From Streptomyces canus 299MFChir4.1 (GTDB taxonomy: Bacteria > Actinomycetota > Actinomycetes > Streptomycetales > Streptomycetaceae): a stretch of DNA of 64,000 nt. A program made the translations under genes and the position numbers. A model generated the notes under the pieces. The model saw nothing but the letters and a program-made list of their open reading frames with translations. It was not told the DNA's origin and did not search any database. Shown piece by piece: positions 29,301-35,372 of the stretch (positions are counted from its first letter, which is position 1; the number at the start of each line of letters is the position of its first letter). The stretch spans positions 1 through 64,000 of the forward strand of contig NZ_KB911613.1 of assembly GCF_000383615.1 (NCBI RefSeq). The letters are read 5' to 3'.

Positions 29301-32300
29301 CGAACCGCTCCGCGGTGAGACCGGCCCGGCCCAGATAGCCCCGGGCCAGACCGGACCCCGCCAGATACACCTCGCCCGTCACCCCGGGCGGCACCGGCCG
29401 CAACCGCTCGTCCAGAACGTAGACGCGGGTACCGGCGAGGGGGCGTCCGAGGGGCACCCGGCCCTCGGCCGTGTAGGGCGCGCGCACCTCGTGGTGGGTG
29501 GCGCACAGCGTCATCTCGGTGGGGCCGTAGAGCTGGCGCACGAGCGCACCGGGCGCGTGCTCCAGGACGCGCTCGACGGCGACCGGCGACACGACGTCGC
29601 CTCCGGTGAGCACCTCGCGCACCTGGGACAGACAGCCGGGCGCGTCCTCGGCGAGCACGCGCAGCAGACCGGCGGTGAAGTGCACCGCGGTGACCTTCTC
29701 GCCCTCGATGAGCCGGGCCAGGTCGGAGGTGTCCAGTCGTCCGGGCGGGGCCAGCACCACCTCACCGCCGGCGAGGAGCGGCACCCACAGCTCGTAGTCG
29801 CAGATGTCGAACGCGTAGGGCGCGTGCATGAGGACGCGTTCGTGGTTGCCGGTGTCCCAGCACGGGTCGCAGGCGAGCGCCACCACGTCCCGGTGGGTGA
29901 CGGCCACGCCCTTGGGCAGGCCGGTGGAGCCGGAGGTGTACATGATGTACGCCAGCTGGTCGGGAAGGACGGGAACGTCCGGGCCCGACGGTGCCGCCTC
30001 CACCTCCGCCTCCTGGTCCACCACGACCACCCGCGCGTCATGGCGGAAGGCCCGGCCGAGCATCGCCCGGTCCGTCAGCAGCACGACGGCCGCCGTGTCC
30101 GCCATGACCCACTCCAGCCGGTCCGCCGGGAAGGCCTCGTGCAGCGGGACGCACACACCGCCCGCCTTCCACACGGCGAGCATCGACACGACCAGCTCCG
30201 GCGAGCGCTCCAAAAAGACGGCGACCCGGCTCTCCGTACCGACACCCCGCGCCCTGAGCGTCCGCGCCAACGCGTCGGCGCGCCGGTCCACTTCGCGGTA
30301 GGTCATCTCCCGGTCCCCGGCGCGCAGGGCGAGGGCGTCCGGGTGGGTGGCGGCCGTGCGGGCGAAGCGGGTGTGCAGGGTGCCGGGTTCCGCGGCGGGC
30401 CGGCCGGGTGATCCGTCGAGCGGGCGATGCTCTGGGGAGTCGTCTGAGGGAACGTGTACGGGAGCGCCGCCGAGCAGCCACAGGCGCTCCTCCTCGCCGA
30501 GGATCTCCACCGCGCCGATCCGCCGGCGCGGGTCCGCCGCGACCGCCCGCAGGAACCGGACCAGACGGGCGACGAGGGTTTCGACGGTGCCGCGGTCGAA
30601 GAGGTCGGTGCGGTACTCGACGGTGCCGTGGACGCCCTGTGCCGCGCGCTCGTCCCCGAAGCGTTCGGCCAGATTGAACGCGAGATCGAACTTGGCCGAC
30701 GGCAGCGCCTCGTCCTGCGGCCGCACGGCGACGCCCTCGAAGCGGATGTCGGCGTCCGGGGTGTTCTGGAGGGCCAGGAAGATCTGGAACAGCGGGTGCT
30801 GGGACAGCGACCGGTCGGGATTGAGCGTCTCGACCAGCCGCTCGAAGGGCAGGTCCTGGTGGTCGTAGGCCGCCAGGGCGTTCTGGCGCACGGACGCCAG
30901 GAGGTCGGTGAAACGTGGGTCGCCGTCCGTGCGGGTGCGCAGGACCAGAGTGTTGACGAAGAAGCCGATCAGATCGTCCAGCGCATCGTCCGTCCGGCCC
31001 GACACCGGTGAGCCGATGGGGATGTCGGTCCCCGCCCCGAGCCGGGTGCACAGCGCGGCGAGCGCCGCGTGGAGCACCATGAACAGGCTCGCGTTGTGCC
31101 GGTGGGCGAGGTCGAGCAGCCGCTGGTGGAGGTCTCCGTCCAGGTCCAGCGGGACCGTCTCGCCCCGGAAACCCGCGGTGCGCGGCCTGAGCCGGTCCGT
31201 GGGAAGCAGGGTCTGCTCGGGCAGGCCGTCCAGGGCCCGTTTCCAGAACTCCGTCTGTGCCGTCAGCAGGCTGTCGGGGTCCCGCTCGTCGCCGAGGATC
31301 TCGCGCTGCCAGAGGGCGTAGTCCGCGTACTGCACCGGCAGCGGGCGCCAGTCGGGTGCCTCGCCGCGGCTTCTGGCGCGGTACGTCCGGCCGAGATCGC
31401 GGGCCAGCACCGTGAGCGACCAGCCGTCGGCGGCGATGTGGTGCTGGACCACCATCAGCACATGCTCGGTCGGGGACAGCGCGAACAGGTGCGCGCGCAA
31501 GGGGAGTTCCCGCGTGAGTTCGAAGGGCTGCGCGGCAGCGGCCCGCAGCGCGGCCGCAAGCCCGCTCTCGTCGGTGTCCGTCACGGCCGGAACGGGGCGC
31601 GCGTCCCCTGGTTCCAGGACCAGTTGGTGGGGCTCGCCGTCCGCCTCGGGGAAGACGGTGCGCAGCGACTCGTGCCGGGCCACCACGTCCGCCAGGGCCT
31701 CGGCGAGCGCCGTACGGTCCAGCTCGCCGCGCAGCCGCAGCACGCTCTGCATGTGGTACGCCGTGCCGCCGCCGTCCATTCGGTTGATGAACCACAGCCG
31801 GCGCTGCCCGAAGGACAGCGGGATCCGCTCGGGACGCTCCCTGGGCGTCAGGGCGGTGCGCGTGCTGCCGGATCCGGCGATCCGCCGGGCGAGCGCGGCC
31901 ACGGTGGGCGCCTCGAACAGCGTGCGCACGGGGAGTTCCACGCCCAGCCGCGACCGGATGGCGTTGGCGAGCCGGGTCGCGAGCAGGGAGTGGCCTCCCA
32001 GGCCGAAGAAGTGGTCGTCCAGGCCCACTGCCGGTACTTCGAGGACCTGCGCGAACAGCTCGCACAGGATCTCCTCCTGCGGGGTGCGCGGTGCGCGTCC
32101 CGATGCCGCCGGGCCGAGATCGGGGGCGGGCAGCGCCCGGCGGTCCAGCTTGCCGTTCGGGGTGAGCGGCAGCGCGTCCAGCACGGTCAGTGCGGTGGGC
32201 AGCATGTGCCCGGGCAGCCGCTCGGCCAGGTGGGCACGCAGCCCGGCAGGGTCGGGGTCGGCACCGGGCAGGGGCACGGCGTACGCGACGAGGGCGGGTC

Positions 32301-33243
32301 CGCCGGCGCCGAGGTCCCGAACCACCACGGCGGCCTGGGCGATCTCGGGGTGGCCCGCCAGGGCGTGTTCGACCTCGCCGAGCTCGATCCGGAAACCCCT
32401 GATCTTGACCTGGCCGTCGGCCCGGCCGAGGAACTCCAGGTCGCCGTCCTCACGTCGGCGCACCAGGTCCCCGGTGCGGTACATACGCGTTCCCGGCGGG
32501 CCGAAGGGGTCCGCCACGAACCGGTCGGCGGTCAGGGCGGGACGGCCCAGATAACCGCGGGCCACACCGGCGCCCGCGATGAACAGTTCGCCGGTGCCGC
32601 CGAGGGGTACCGGCCGCAGCCGGCGGTCGAGCACATGGGTCCGGGTGTTCGCCAGCGGGCGCCCGATCGGCGGCCGGCCCGCGGTGGCCGGGCCGACGAG
32701 GGCGCTCGTCGACCAGATCGTCGTCTCGGTGGGCCCGTAGACGTTCGTGACCTCCCGCGCCGCCGCGCCAAGACCCTGCGCCAGACGCTCCGTCAGGGCC
32801 TCGCCGCCGACCAGGACCTTCAGTCCCCGCAGCGCCTCCGGCTCGCTGTCCAGCACGCTCTGCCACAGGGTCGGGGTCGCCTGGACGACCGTCGCACCCG
32901 TCTCGTCGACGAGCTGCCGCAGGGCCGCCGGATCGTGCGTCGCCTCCTGCGGCGCGAGCACGAGTTCGCCCCCGGAGATCAGGGGGAGCAGCAGTTCCAG
33001 GTTGGAGATGTCGAAGCCGAAGGTGGTGACCGCGAGCAGCCGGTCCTCGGGCCCGAAGGAGAGCCGCTCCTGGAAGTCGGCCAGCAGGTTCGTGAGGTTC
33101 TCGCCGGGGATCACGGTGCCCTTGGGCACCCCCGTGGACCCGGACGTGTAGATCACGTAGGCGGGGTTGAGCCGGTGCGGGCTCGGCGGGACGGGGGGCT
33201 CCCCGTCCTGGGGGTGGGGGAGGGTCGGCCGGTCAGTCGCCAT
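20302..33243 (-). CDS. aryD: NRPS AryD: A(Gly, C-terminal part)-T, C-A(Hpg)-nMT-T, C-A(Ala)-T, C-A(Tyr)-T-TE
   Basis: A 4313-residue NRPS. It begins inside an adenylation domain: after ~27 residues comes core A3 (YVIYTSGSTGVPKG), with nothing corresponding to A1-A2. Order by approximate residue: A-Gly part 1-370 (code D-I-L-Q-L-G-V-I-W), T ~415; C ~470-900 (HHIAADGW); A-Hpg ~950-1850 (D-I-Y-H-L-G-L-L-C) interrupted after A8 by an N-methyltransferase ~1400-1670; T ~1912; C ~1975; A-Ala ~2450-2915 (D-V-F-G-A-A-I-V-Y); T ~2965; C ~3030; A-Tyr ~3510-3970 (D-A-S-T-V-A-A-V-C), whose A3 reads RPNG instead of RPKG; T ~4015; thioesterase ~4070-4313 with GWSAGG. It adds Gly, N-MeHpg, Ala and Tyr and releases the chain. 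GAGGA lies 8 nt before ATG 33243. Confidence 0.93.
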   Translation of the reverse strand: MATDRPTLPHPQDGEPPVPPSPHRLNPAYVIYTSGSTGVPKGTVIPGENLTNLLADFQERLSFGPEDRLLAVTTFGFDISNLELLLPLISGGELVLAPQEATHDPAALRQLVDETGATVVQATPTLWQSVLDSEPEALRGLKVLVGGEALTERLAQGLGAAAREVTNVYGPTETTIWSTSALVGPATAGRPPIGRPLANTRTHVLDRRLRPVPLGGTGELFIAGAGVARGYLGRPALTADRFVADPFGPPGTRMYRTGDLVRRREDGDLEFLGRADGQVKIRGFRIELGEVEHALAGHPEIAQAAVVVRDLGAGGPALVAYAVPLPGADPDPAGLRAHLAERLPGHMLPTALTVLDALPLTPNGKLDRRALPAPDLGPAASGRAPRTPQEEILCELFAQVLEVPAVGLDDHFFGLGGHSLLATRLANAIRSRLGVELPVRTLFEAPTVAALARRIAGSGSTRTALTPRERPERIPLSFGQRRLWFINRMDGGGTAYHMQSVLRLRGELDRTALAEALADVVARHESLRTVFPEADGEPHQLVLEPGDARPVPAVTDTDESGLAAALRAAAAQPFELTRELPLRAHLFALSPTEHVLMVVQHHIAADGWSLTVLARDLGRTYRARSRGEAPDWRPLPVQYADYALWQREILGDERDPDSLLTAQTEFWKRALDGLPEQTLLPTDRLRPRTAGFRGETVPLDLDGDLHQRLLDLAHRHNASLFMVLHAALAALCTRLGAGTDIPIGSPVSGRTDDALDDLIGFFVNTLVLRTRTDGDPRFTDLLASVRQNALAAYDHQDLPFERLVETLNPDRSLSQHPLFQIFLALQNTPDADIRFEGVAVRPQDEALPSAKFDLAFNLAERFGDERAAQGVHGTVEYRTDLFDRGTVETLVARLVRFLRAVAADPRRRIGAVEILGEEERLWLLGGAPVHVPSDDSPEHRPLDGSPGRPAAEPGTLHTRFARTAATHPDALALRAGDREMTYREVDRRADALARTLRARGVGTESRVAVFLERSPELVVSMLAVWKAGGVCVPLHEAFPADRLEWVMADTAAVVLLTDRAMLGRAFRHDARVVVVDQEAEVEAAPSGPDVPVLPDQLAYIMYTSGSTGLPKGVAVTHRDVVALACDPCWDTGNHERVLMHAPYAFDICDYELWVPLLAGGEVVLAPPGRLDTSDLARLIEGEKVTAVHFTAGLLRVLAEDAPGCLSQVREVLTGGDVVSPVAVERVLEHAPGALVRQLYGPTEMTLCATHHEVRAPYTAEGRVPLGRPLAGTRVYVLDERLRPVPPGVTGEVYLAGSGLARGYLGRAGLTAERFVAAPWGPPGERMYRTGDLGRWNGRWQLEFVGRGDDQVKIRGFRVEPGEVAAKLADHPEVSQAEVLVRTGHSGERQLIGYVVPHGRRSATHVEEGTRQHVAEWRQIYDGMYSGSDASVVGSDTAPPGSGGTGFGSDFSGWESSYDGRPIPVAEMREWRECTVERIRALRPRHVLEVGAGNGLILSRLYSTCASYWATDFSPRATETLRAHVGAESSVRLRTQPADDLTGLPAGHFDTIVLNSVVQYFPDADYLRRVLTGLTGLLAPGGALFIGDVRNLELLDTFHAAVELARADEGEDPAAVRRRARRRVEREKELLVAPGFFHDFARITEGVAAADVRVKRGHAHNELTRYRYDVVLRAATDTSAPDREAPGPGAAAPVLDWAEARGDLGALRARLAGSRPSALRVTGVPDGRTAHERAAAAALYAGEPLAGTAAGVDPALLYELGDRLGYETTVSWAGPGSPGLLDVLFTDASRHTGPLPSIGWSGPEPGPDAVPARHTNAPAAFQEARRLSAALRSHLGERLPEYMIPSAFVVLDRFPVTANGKLDREALPEPDPGDAVGSGVPRSAREEQLCALFAELLGLPRVGVEDDFFRLGGHSLLAIRLVNAIRSAFGTELGVRAVFEAPTVAALAERLDRAGPAHAPLVPADRPDPLPVSYAQRRLWFLHRLEERDGAYNIPIALRLTGDLDEGALRRALHDVVVRHESLRTVFAEDDGEPVQRILDAQDAQPDLGVVDVGEDADALERALTGAAGRGFDLGTQLPLRATLLRLAPTEHVLLVVLHHIAADGWSMDPLARDLGAAYAARRAGRAPRFTPLPVQYADYAVWQRTVLGSETDPGSRISGQLAHWRDRLADLPAGTELPTDRPRPPEFSYRGAEVPLRLPAQLHADLVGLAQEHGATLFMVLHAALAALLTRLGAGTDIPLGTPVAGRADAQLDDVVGFFVNTLLLRTDTGGDPAFGDLLRRVAEQDLEAYAHQDVPFERLVEVLAPPRSLARHPLFQVMLALQPAGGAATELPGLRTAAQPIPQRTVKFDLDLQLREIRSPDGAPCGVEGGIIYSTDLFDEATVVALGDRLVRFLRAVADDPGLAIGDVDILTEDERPARAGESGEERPEPVIRRFEAQVRRTPERPAVSGAGTTLSYAELDAEANRLARCLAARGAGPERVVAVAVPRSARMLVAVLAVLKCGAAYLPVDLGQPADRVAFTFGDAGPVLVITEGDAPAGLPDPSVVPRVALDDPGVAATLAGTGDGPFGDAVDERHPAYVIYTSGSTGTPKGVVVSRRSMACLLDWAVERFGAEDLERVLAATSLSFDVSVFELFAPLLTGGHVEIVRDLLELADRPWSGTLAGGVPSVFSALLAGGGAPFEARTLAMAGEALPEHVVRQVRELLPGVRIANIYGPTEATVYATAWFSEGEEILAPPIGRPLPHVRAHVLDERLRPVPTGVPGELYLSGEGLARGYLGRPALSAERFVADPWGPPGGRMYRTGDLVRRRADGCLDYLGRTDDQVKVRGFRIEPGEIENVLTRHPEVVNAAVSAVPDPVGVRRLVAHVAVRAGGSATAAQLTAHVGAALPEYMVPTAFVLLDELPVNANGKLDRAALPAPELGGRPTGDRVRDPREELMGELFAQVLAVPTVGPDDNFFELGGHSLMATRLANAVRTAFGAELPLRAIFEAPTPRGLAALLDTADSARPVLAPAERPGTIPLSYAQRRLWFLNRLDGGSGRYNIPLALRLAGKLDPDALGAALGDLMDRHESLRTVFPDTDGVPRQHVLASGNRPLGPEPVPVSREDLPHALSEAVRRSFDLAVDPPLHATLWRTAPDEHVLLLVLHHIAGDGASYAPLARDLGTAYRARAAGQAPDWQPLPVQYADYTLWQRRLLGAEDDPRSPVSRQLAHWQKTLAGLPQELTMPVDRPRPAVIGHGGGQVPLSVDADLHRRLTALSRREGVTAFMLFQAALAALLTRLGAGTDIPVGSPLAGRGDQALDDLVGFFANTVVLRTDTSGNPDFAELLRRVRETALAAYAHQDVPFERLVEVLSPARSVSRHPLFQVLLVLQNTEPPRFDLEGLTITAAEVDPQTARFDLDVSLSETFAEDGGPSGVHGSIRYNADLFDEATVAALAERLVLLLEAVASDPHLPVGSLNVLLPAERRRLDEWSGGAAEAVPATPLPELFQAQVARTPRRTALRFDDGTLSYDELNRRANRLAHRLAALGAGPERTVGLLLPRSPEQVVAVLAVLKAGAAFLPVDPDYPAARVRHMLADARPFLVLTVRALADRLPHGTPTLVLDDPAVAARTKAAPATDPVDAERTTALRTAHPAYVIYTSGSTGRPNGVVVSHEGIANLAARQIERFRVAAGDRVLQFASPGFDAAFSELCMALLSGAELVVADKDHLTPGRPLAELIARQGVTHVTLPPVALSAMPPDRLGPVRTLVTAGDALPADAVRRWGAGRRLVNAYGPTETTVCATMSEPLSGTDRPSIGRPPAGVGIRVLDGNLRPVPPGVAGELYVHGPGLARGYLGRPGLTAARFVADPYGAPGSRMYRTGDLVRRDRDGDLHFLGRADHQVSVRGFRVEPAEIENVLLADPAVAQAVVAVHQEGTDDGVLTGYVVPAEGAAPDAAVLRGRAGESLPAHMVPAAVVVLDALPVTPNGKLDRAALPAPRFTGVSDRAARSPREAALRELFAEVLGVPAIGLDDSFFDVGGHSMLAARLIDRVHGALGLRIGLRLLFEAPSVAQLARALDGTAEQDRRGGEFDVLLPLRPGGGAPPVFCVHPAAGLGWSFTGLARHLDLRHPVYALQSPGVAGGPGRIPPTVAETAEVYAEHIRRVAPHGPYHLLGWSAGGLIAHEIAVRLQAAGEQVGLLAVLDGYPLADLPAAMAPAPDEAAEAVRRQTSGLQFDDAVRENLTAVYREVTRAARDFTPGVFRGDLLHFGARDTLLPPALWQPYVNGRLRRTDVPCAHEELTRPAALAVIGPALSAALRDTTPASEHHEKGTDA
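32130..33243 (-). other. C-terminal part of the split glycine adenylation domain (A3-A10)
   Basis: First ~370 residues of AryD. All specificity positions, the A3 phosphate loop, A5 (NVYGPTET), A7/A8 (MYRTGDLVRRREDG, GQVKIRGFRIE) and the A10 lysine (PNGKLDRRAL) are here; A1 and A2 are absent and there is no space for them before the start codon. The missing part is at the end of AryB, on the other strand. Confidence 0.9.
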
Positions 33244-33436
33244 GGGGTTTCCTCGCCGCGGACAGCAGGGGTCGGCTCCGGACGGGCGCGCACACCGGTC
33301 GTCGGGGTGGCGCGGACCGTCGCAGGACGTGTGGGAGAGGGCCGGCGCCGGCGTCCGGACCGTGGCCGGTCCGGACGGGGGCTTCGAGGCCGTGGGTCAG
33401 GGGAGGGGCGCTCGCGTCAGCGGGCCGGTGGGTGGG

Positions 33437-33490
33437 CGGCCCGGGCGGCAACGTCGGTGGGCGACGGTGGTTGAGCGGTCGCCCGGGCCG
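33437..33490 (-). terminator. Inverted repeat between aryC and aryD
   Basis: Perfect 11-bp arms CGGCCCGGGCG and CGCCCGGGCCG enclose about 32 nt that can fold further. It lies 26 nt beyond the aryC stop on the minus strand, in the 272-nt gap before aryD. It may terminate or attenuate aryC readthrough into aryD; no clear separate aryD promoter was found in this very GC-rich gap. Confidence 0.4.
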
Positions 33491-33515
33491 TGAGCGGTGG
33501 GGCCGGCCGCTGGCC

Positions 33516-34757
33516 TCACACGGTCGGCGCGAGGGCGTGCACCGCGGTCGGCAGGCGTACCGGTCCCAGGACACCGATCGACGGGTGGAACTGGATGCCG
33601 CCGTCGCGCAGCACCTCGATCCGGTCGTAGCGGCGCAGGAGGGCGGTCAGCGCGATTCGGGTCTCCATGCGGGCCAGTGGTGCGCCGAGACAGAAGTGGA
33701 TGCCCTTGCCGAAGGCGATGTGGCGGGTCCGGTTCTCGCGGTGGATGTCGAACGCGTCGGCCTGTGGGAAGCGGGAGGCGTCGCGGTGGGCGGAGGCGAG
33801 CCACAGGCACACCATCGCGCCGGCCGGGATGCGTTCGCCGCCGAGCTCTGTCTCGCACGCCGTGACCCGCTGGTCCCGGACCAGTGGCGGGCGCCAGCGC
33901 AGCACCTCCTCCACGACCTGGGGCAGCAGGCCGTGGTCGGCGCGGACCTCCGCGAAGGTGTCGGGGTGGGTGTCCAGCGCCATGACGGTGCTGCCGATCA
34001 GCACGGACGACGGAAGATGCCCCGCGATGACGAACATGCCGATGACGCCCACGATCTCGTGGTCGTCGAGGCCGCGTCCGTCGACCTCCGCCTGGGCGAG
34101 GCTGCTGATCAGATCGTCCCGGGGGTGGGCACGGCGCTCGTGGATGAGCTCCAGGAGGTAGGCCGAGGCCGAGCGCACGAGGTCGCCGAGTTCGCGCACG
34201 GCGGACTCGTCGGCCTTGCCCAGCTCACCGGCGGGCCGGGCACCGAGCAGGGCGTCCGCCCAGATGGTGAACAGGACATGGTCCTGTTCCGGGATGCCGA
34301 AGAGCTTCGCGATGACCCGCGCGGTCAGCGGGCTGGCGAAGCCGGCCACGAGATCGACGGTGCCCGTGCCGTCGGCCGACAGCTCGACCTCGTCCAGAAG
34401 TTGCTCGGCTGTGCGCTCGATGACCGGCTCCAGGCCGGCCACGACGTGGGGAGTGAAGGCCCGTCGCACCAGCTCGCGCATCTGCGTGTGGCGGGGCGGG
34501 TCGATCCCGAGGAAGTTGCCCTGGGCGGCGCTCGCCAGTTCCCGTTCGTCCTCCGGGATCAGGTCGTTCATGTCGTTGGAGAAGGTCCCGTGATCGCCGA
34601 GCACCTGCACGGCCTCGTCGTAGCCGAAGACCTCCCACACCCCTGGCTGGTCGCTCTTGACGACCGACGTCTGCGCGCGCCGGCGGTCCAGATAGTCCAG
34701 GAACGCCTTCGTCCGCAGATCGAAGGAAAGACCCGTTAACGCTGCGAGATCGGTCAT
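33516..34757 (-). CDS. aryC: Cytochrome P450, biaryl-coupling enzyme AryC
   Basis: A 413-residue bacterial class I P450. The heme-binding loop is FGKGIHFCLGAPLARME with the Cys ligand near residue 350; the K-helix ExxR is EEVLRWR. The I-helix reads FVIAGHLPSSVLIG: the usual acid-alcohol pair (AGHET) used for oxygen activation is missing. That fits an enzyme that couples phenols instead of inserting oxygen, as expected for the Hpg-Tyr biaryl bond of arylomycin. ATG 34757 is chosen over an in-frame ATG 19 codons upstream because a G-rich ribosome site precedes it and the N-terminus MTDLAALTG fits the family. Codon 7 is TTA (34739-34737). A consensus promoter lies 170 nt upstream. Redox partners are not encoded nearby. 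Confidence 0.9.
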   Translation of the reverse strand: MTDLAALTGLSFDLRTKAFLDYLDRRRAQTSVVKSDQPGVWEVFGYDEAVQVLGDHGTFSNDMNDLIPEDERELASAAQGNFLGIDPPRHTQMRELVRRAFTPHVVAGLEPVIERTAEQLLDEVELSADGTGTVDLVAGFASPLTARVIAKLFGIPEQDHVLFTIWADALLGARPAGELGKADESAVRELGDLVRSASAYLLELIHERRAHPRDDLISSLAQAEVDGRGLDDHEIVGVIGMFVIAGHLPSSVLIGSTVMALDTHPDTFAEVRADHGLLPQVVEEVLRWRPPLVRDQRVTACETELGGERIPAGAMVCLWLASAHRDASRFPQADAFDIHRENRTRHIAFGKGIHFCLGAPLARMETRIALTALLRRYDRIEVLRDGGIQFHPSIGVLGPVRLPTAVHALAPTV

Positions 34758-34929
34758 TCGGACAGCCCCCGTCAGGCAAGTGAATGAAGGAAGGCCGACA
34801 GTAAAAGGAGTCAATTGCGGACCGATGCCCTGCTTGTACGGCCGCTCAATCGAGAGAGCCCCCGCGCCGTCAGACCCATTGGAATCGAACTACCTCGTAC
34901 AACAGTCCGATTGATGCCAACGGGGTCCG

Positions 34930-34959
34930 AGCATAGGTAGCCCTCTCAAGCGGTGTCAA
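34930..34959 (-). promoter_or_regulatory. Promoter for aryC (HrdB-type)
   Basis: On the minus strand TTGACA (34959-34954), an 18-nt spacer and TATGCT (34935-34930): a perfect -35 and a 4/6 match at -10. Predicted transcription starts near 34922, giving a leader of about 165 nt before the aryC ATG. It probably drives aryC and, by readthrough, the whole minus-strand operon. Confidence 0.7.
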
Positions 34960-35068
34960 GGTCATTCCCGTCGTACCGGTGTGTCCAGCACCTACTGACC
35001 TGCAGGAATGACGGCTGTTAAGAGGGGCGGCCGCGCCGGTACCGGATTCCTTGATTCCGTTCGTGCCC

Positions 35069-35096
35069 TTGCATAGGCATTTCATCTGTGTAACCT
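35069..35096 (+). promoter_or_regulatory. Candidate promoter for aryA
   Basis: TTGCAT (35069-35074), a 16-nt spacer and TAACCT (35091-35096), fitting the loose Streptomyces consensus TTGNNN / TANNNT. It would give a leader of roughly 270 nt before aryA, room for further control. Weaker than the opposing aryC promoter. Confidence 0.4.
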
Positions 35097-35372
35097 GGCG
35101 TGAGTGTCGCCGCCCAGGTGTTCGACGTGAGTCAGGCCCGGGGAGCGCGGTACGGCAAACGGGGACGGGGGTTTCACATGGGTCCGGCATTCTGTTTGAA
35201 ACGGGGCCGCGCAGGGAAACCGCGCTGACGCTTCCCTCGAACTTCCAGGGAAACTCAGAGAAAACAGTCAGGGAAGGCAACCGGGTCGGCGCGAGGTGCG
35301 CCGACGGCTGTTTTCAGCACGCCTGTCTTCGAGTGGGCTACGACCGTCATCAGCTTCGCGGAGGACTTCGGC

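Larger units (their letters stand above)
34758..35372. other. Divergent intergenic control region between aryC and aryA
   Basis: 615 nt, visibly less GC-rich than the genes around it, with no credible gene on either strand (short open frames lack family features and codon bias). It holds a strong minus-strand promoter and a weaker plus-strand candidate, listed separately. No pathway-specific regulator gene was found anywhere in the cluster, so this is the main place where an unlinked regulator would act. Confidence 0.6.

Noticed and set aside
34758..35372. Small genes in the aryC-aryA gap, including a 136-residue minus-strand frame
   Set aside because: Base composition is intergenic, no ribosome site, and the frame would lie across both predicted promoters.
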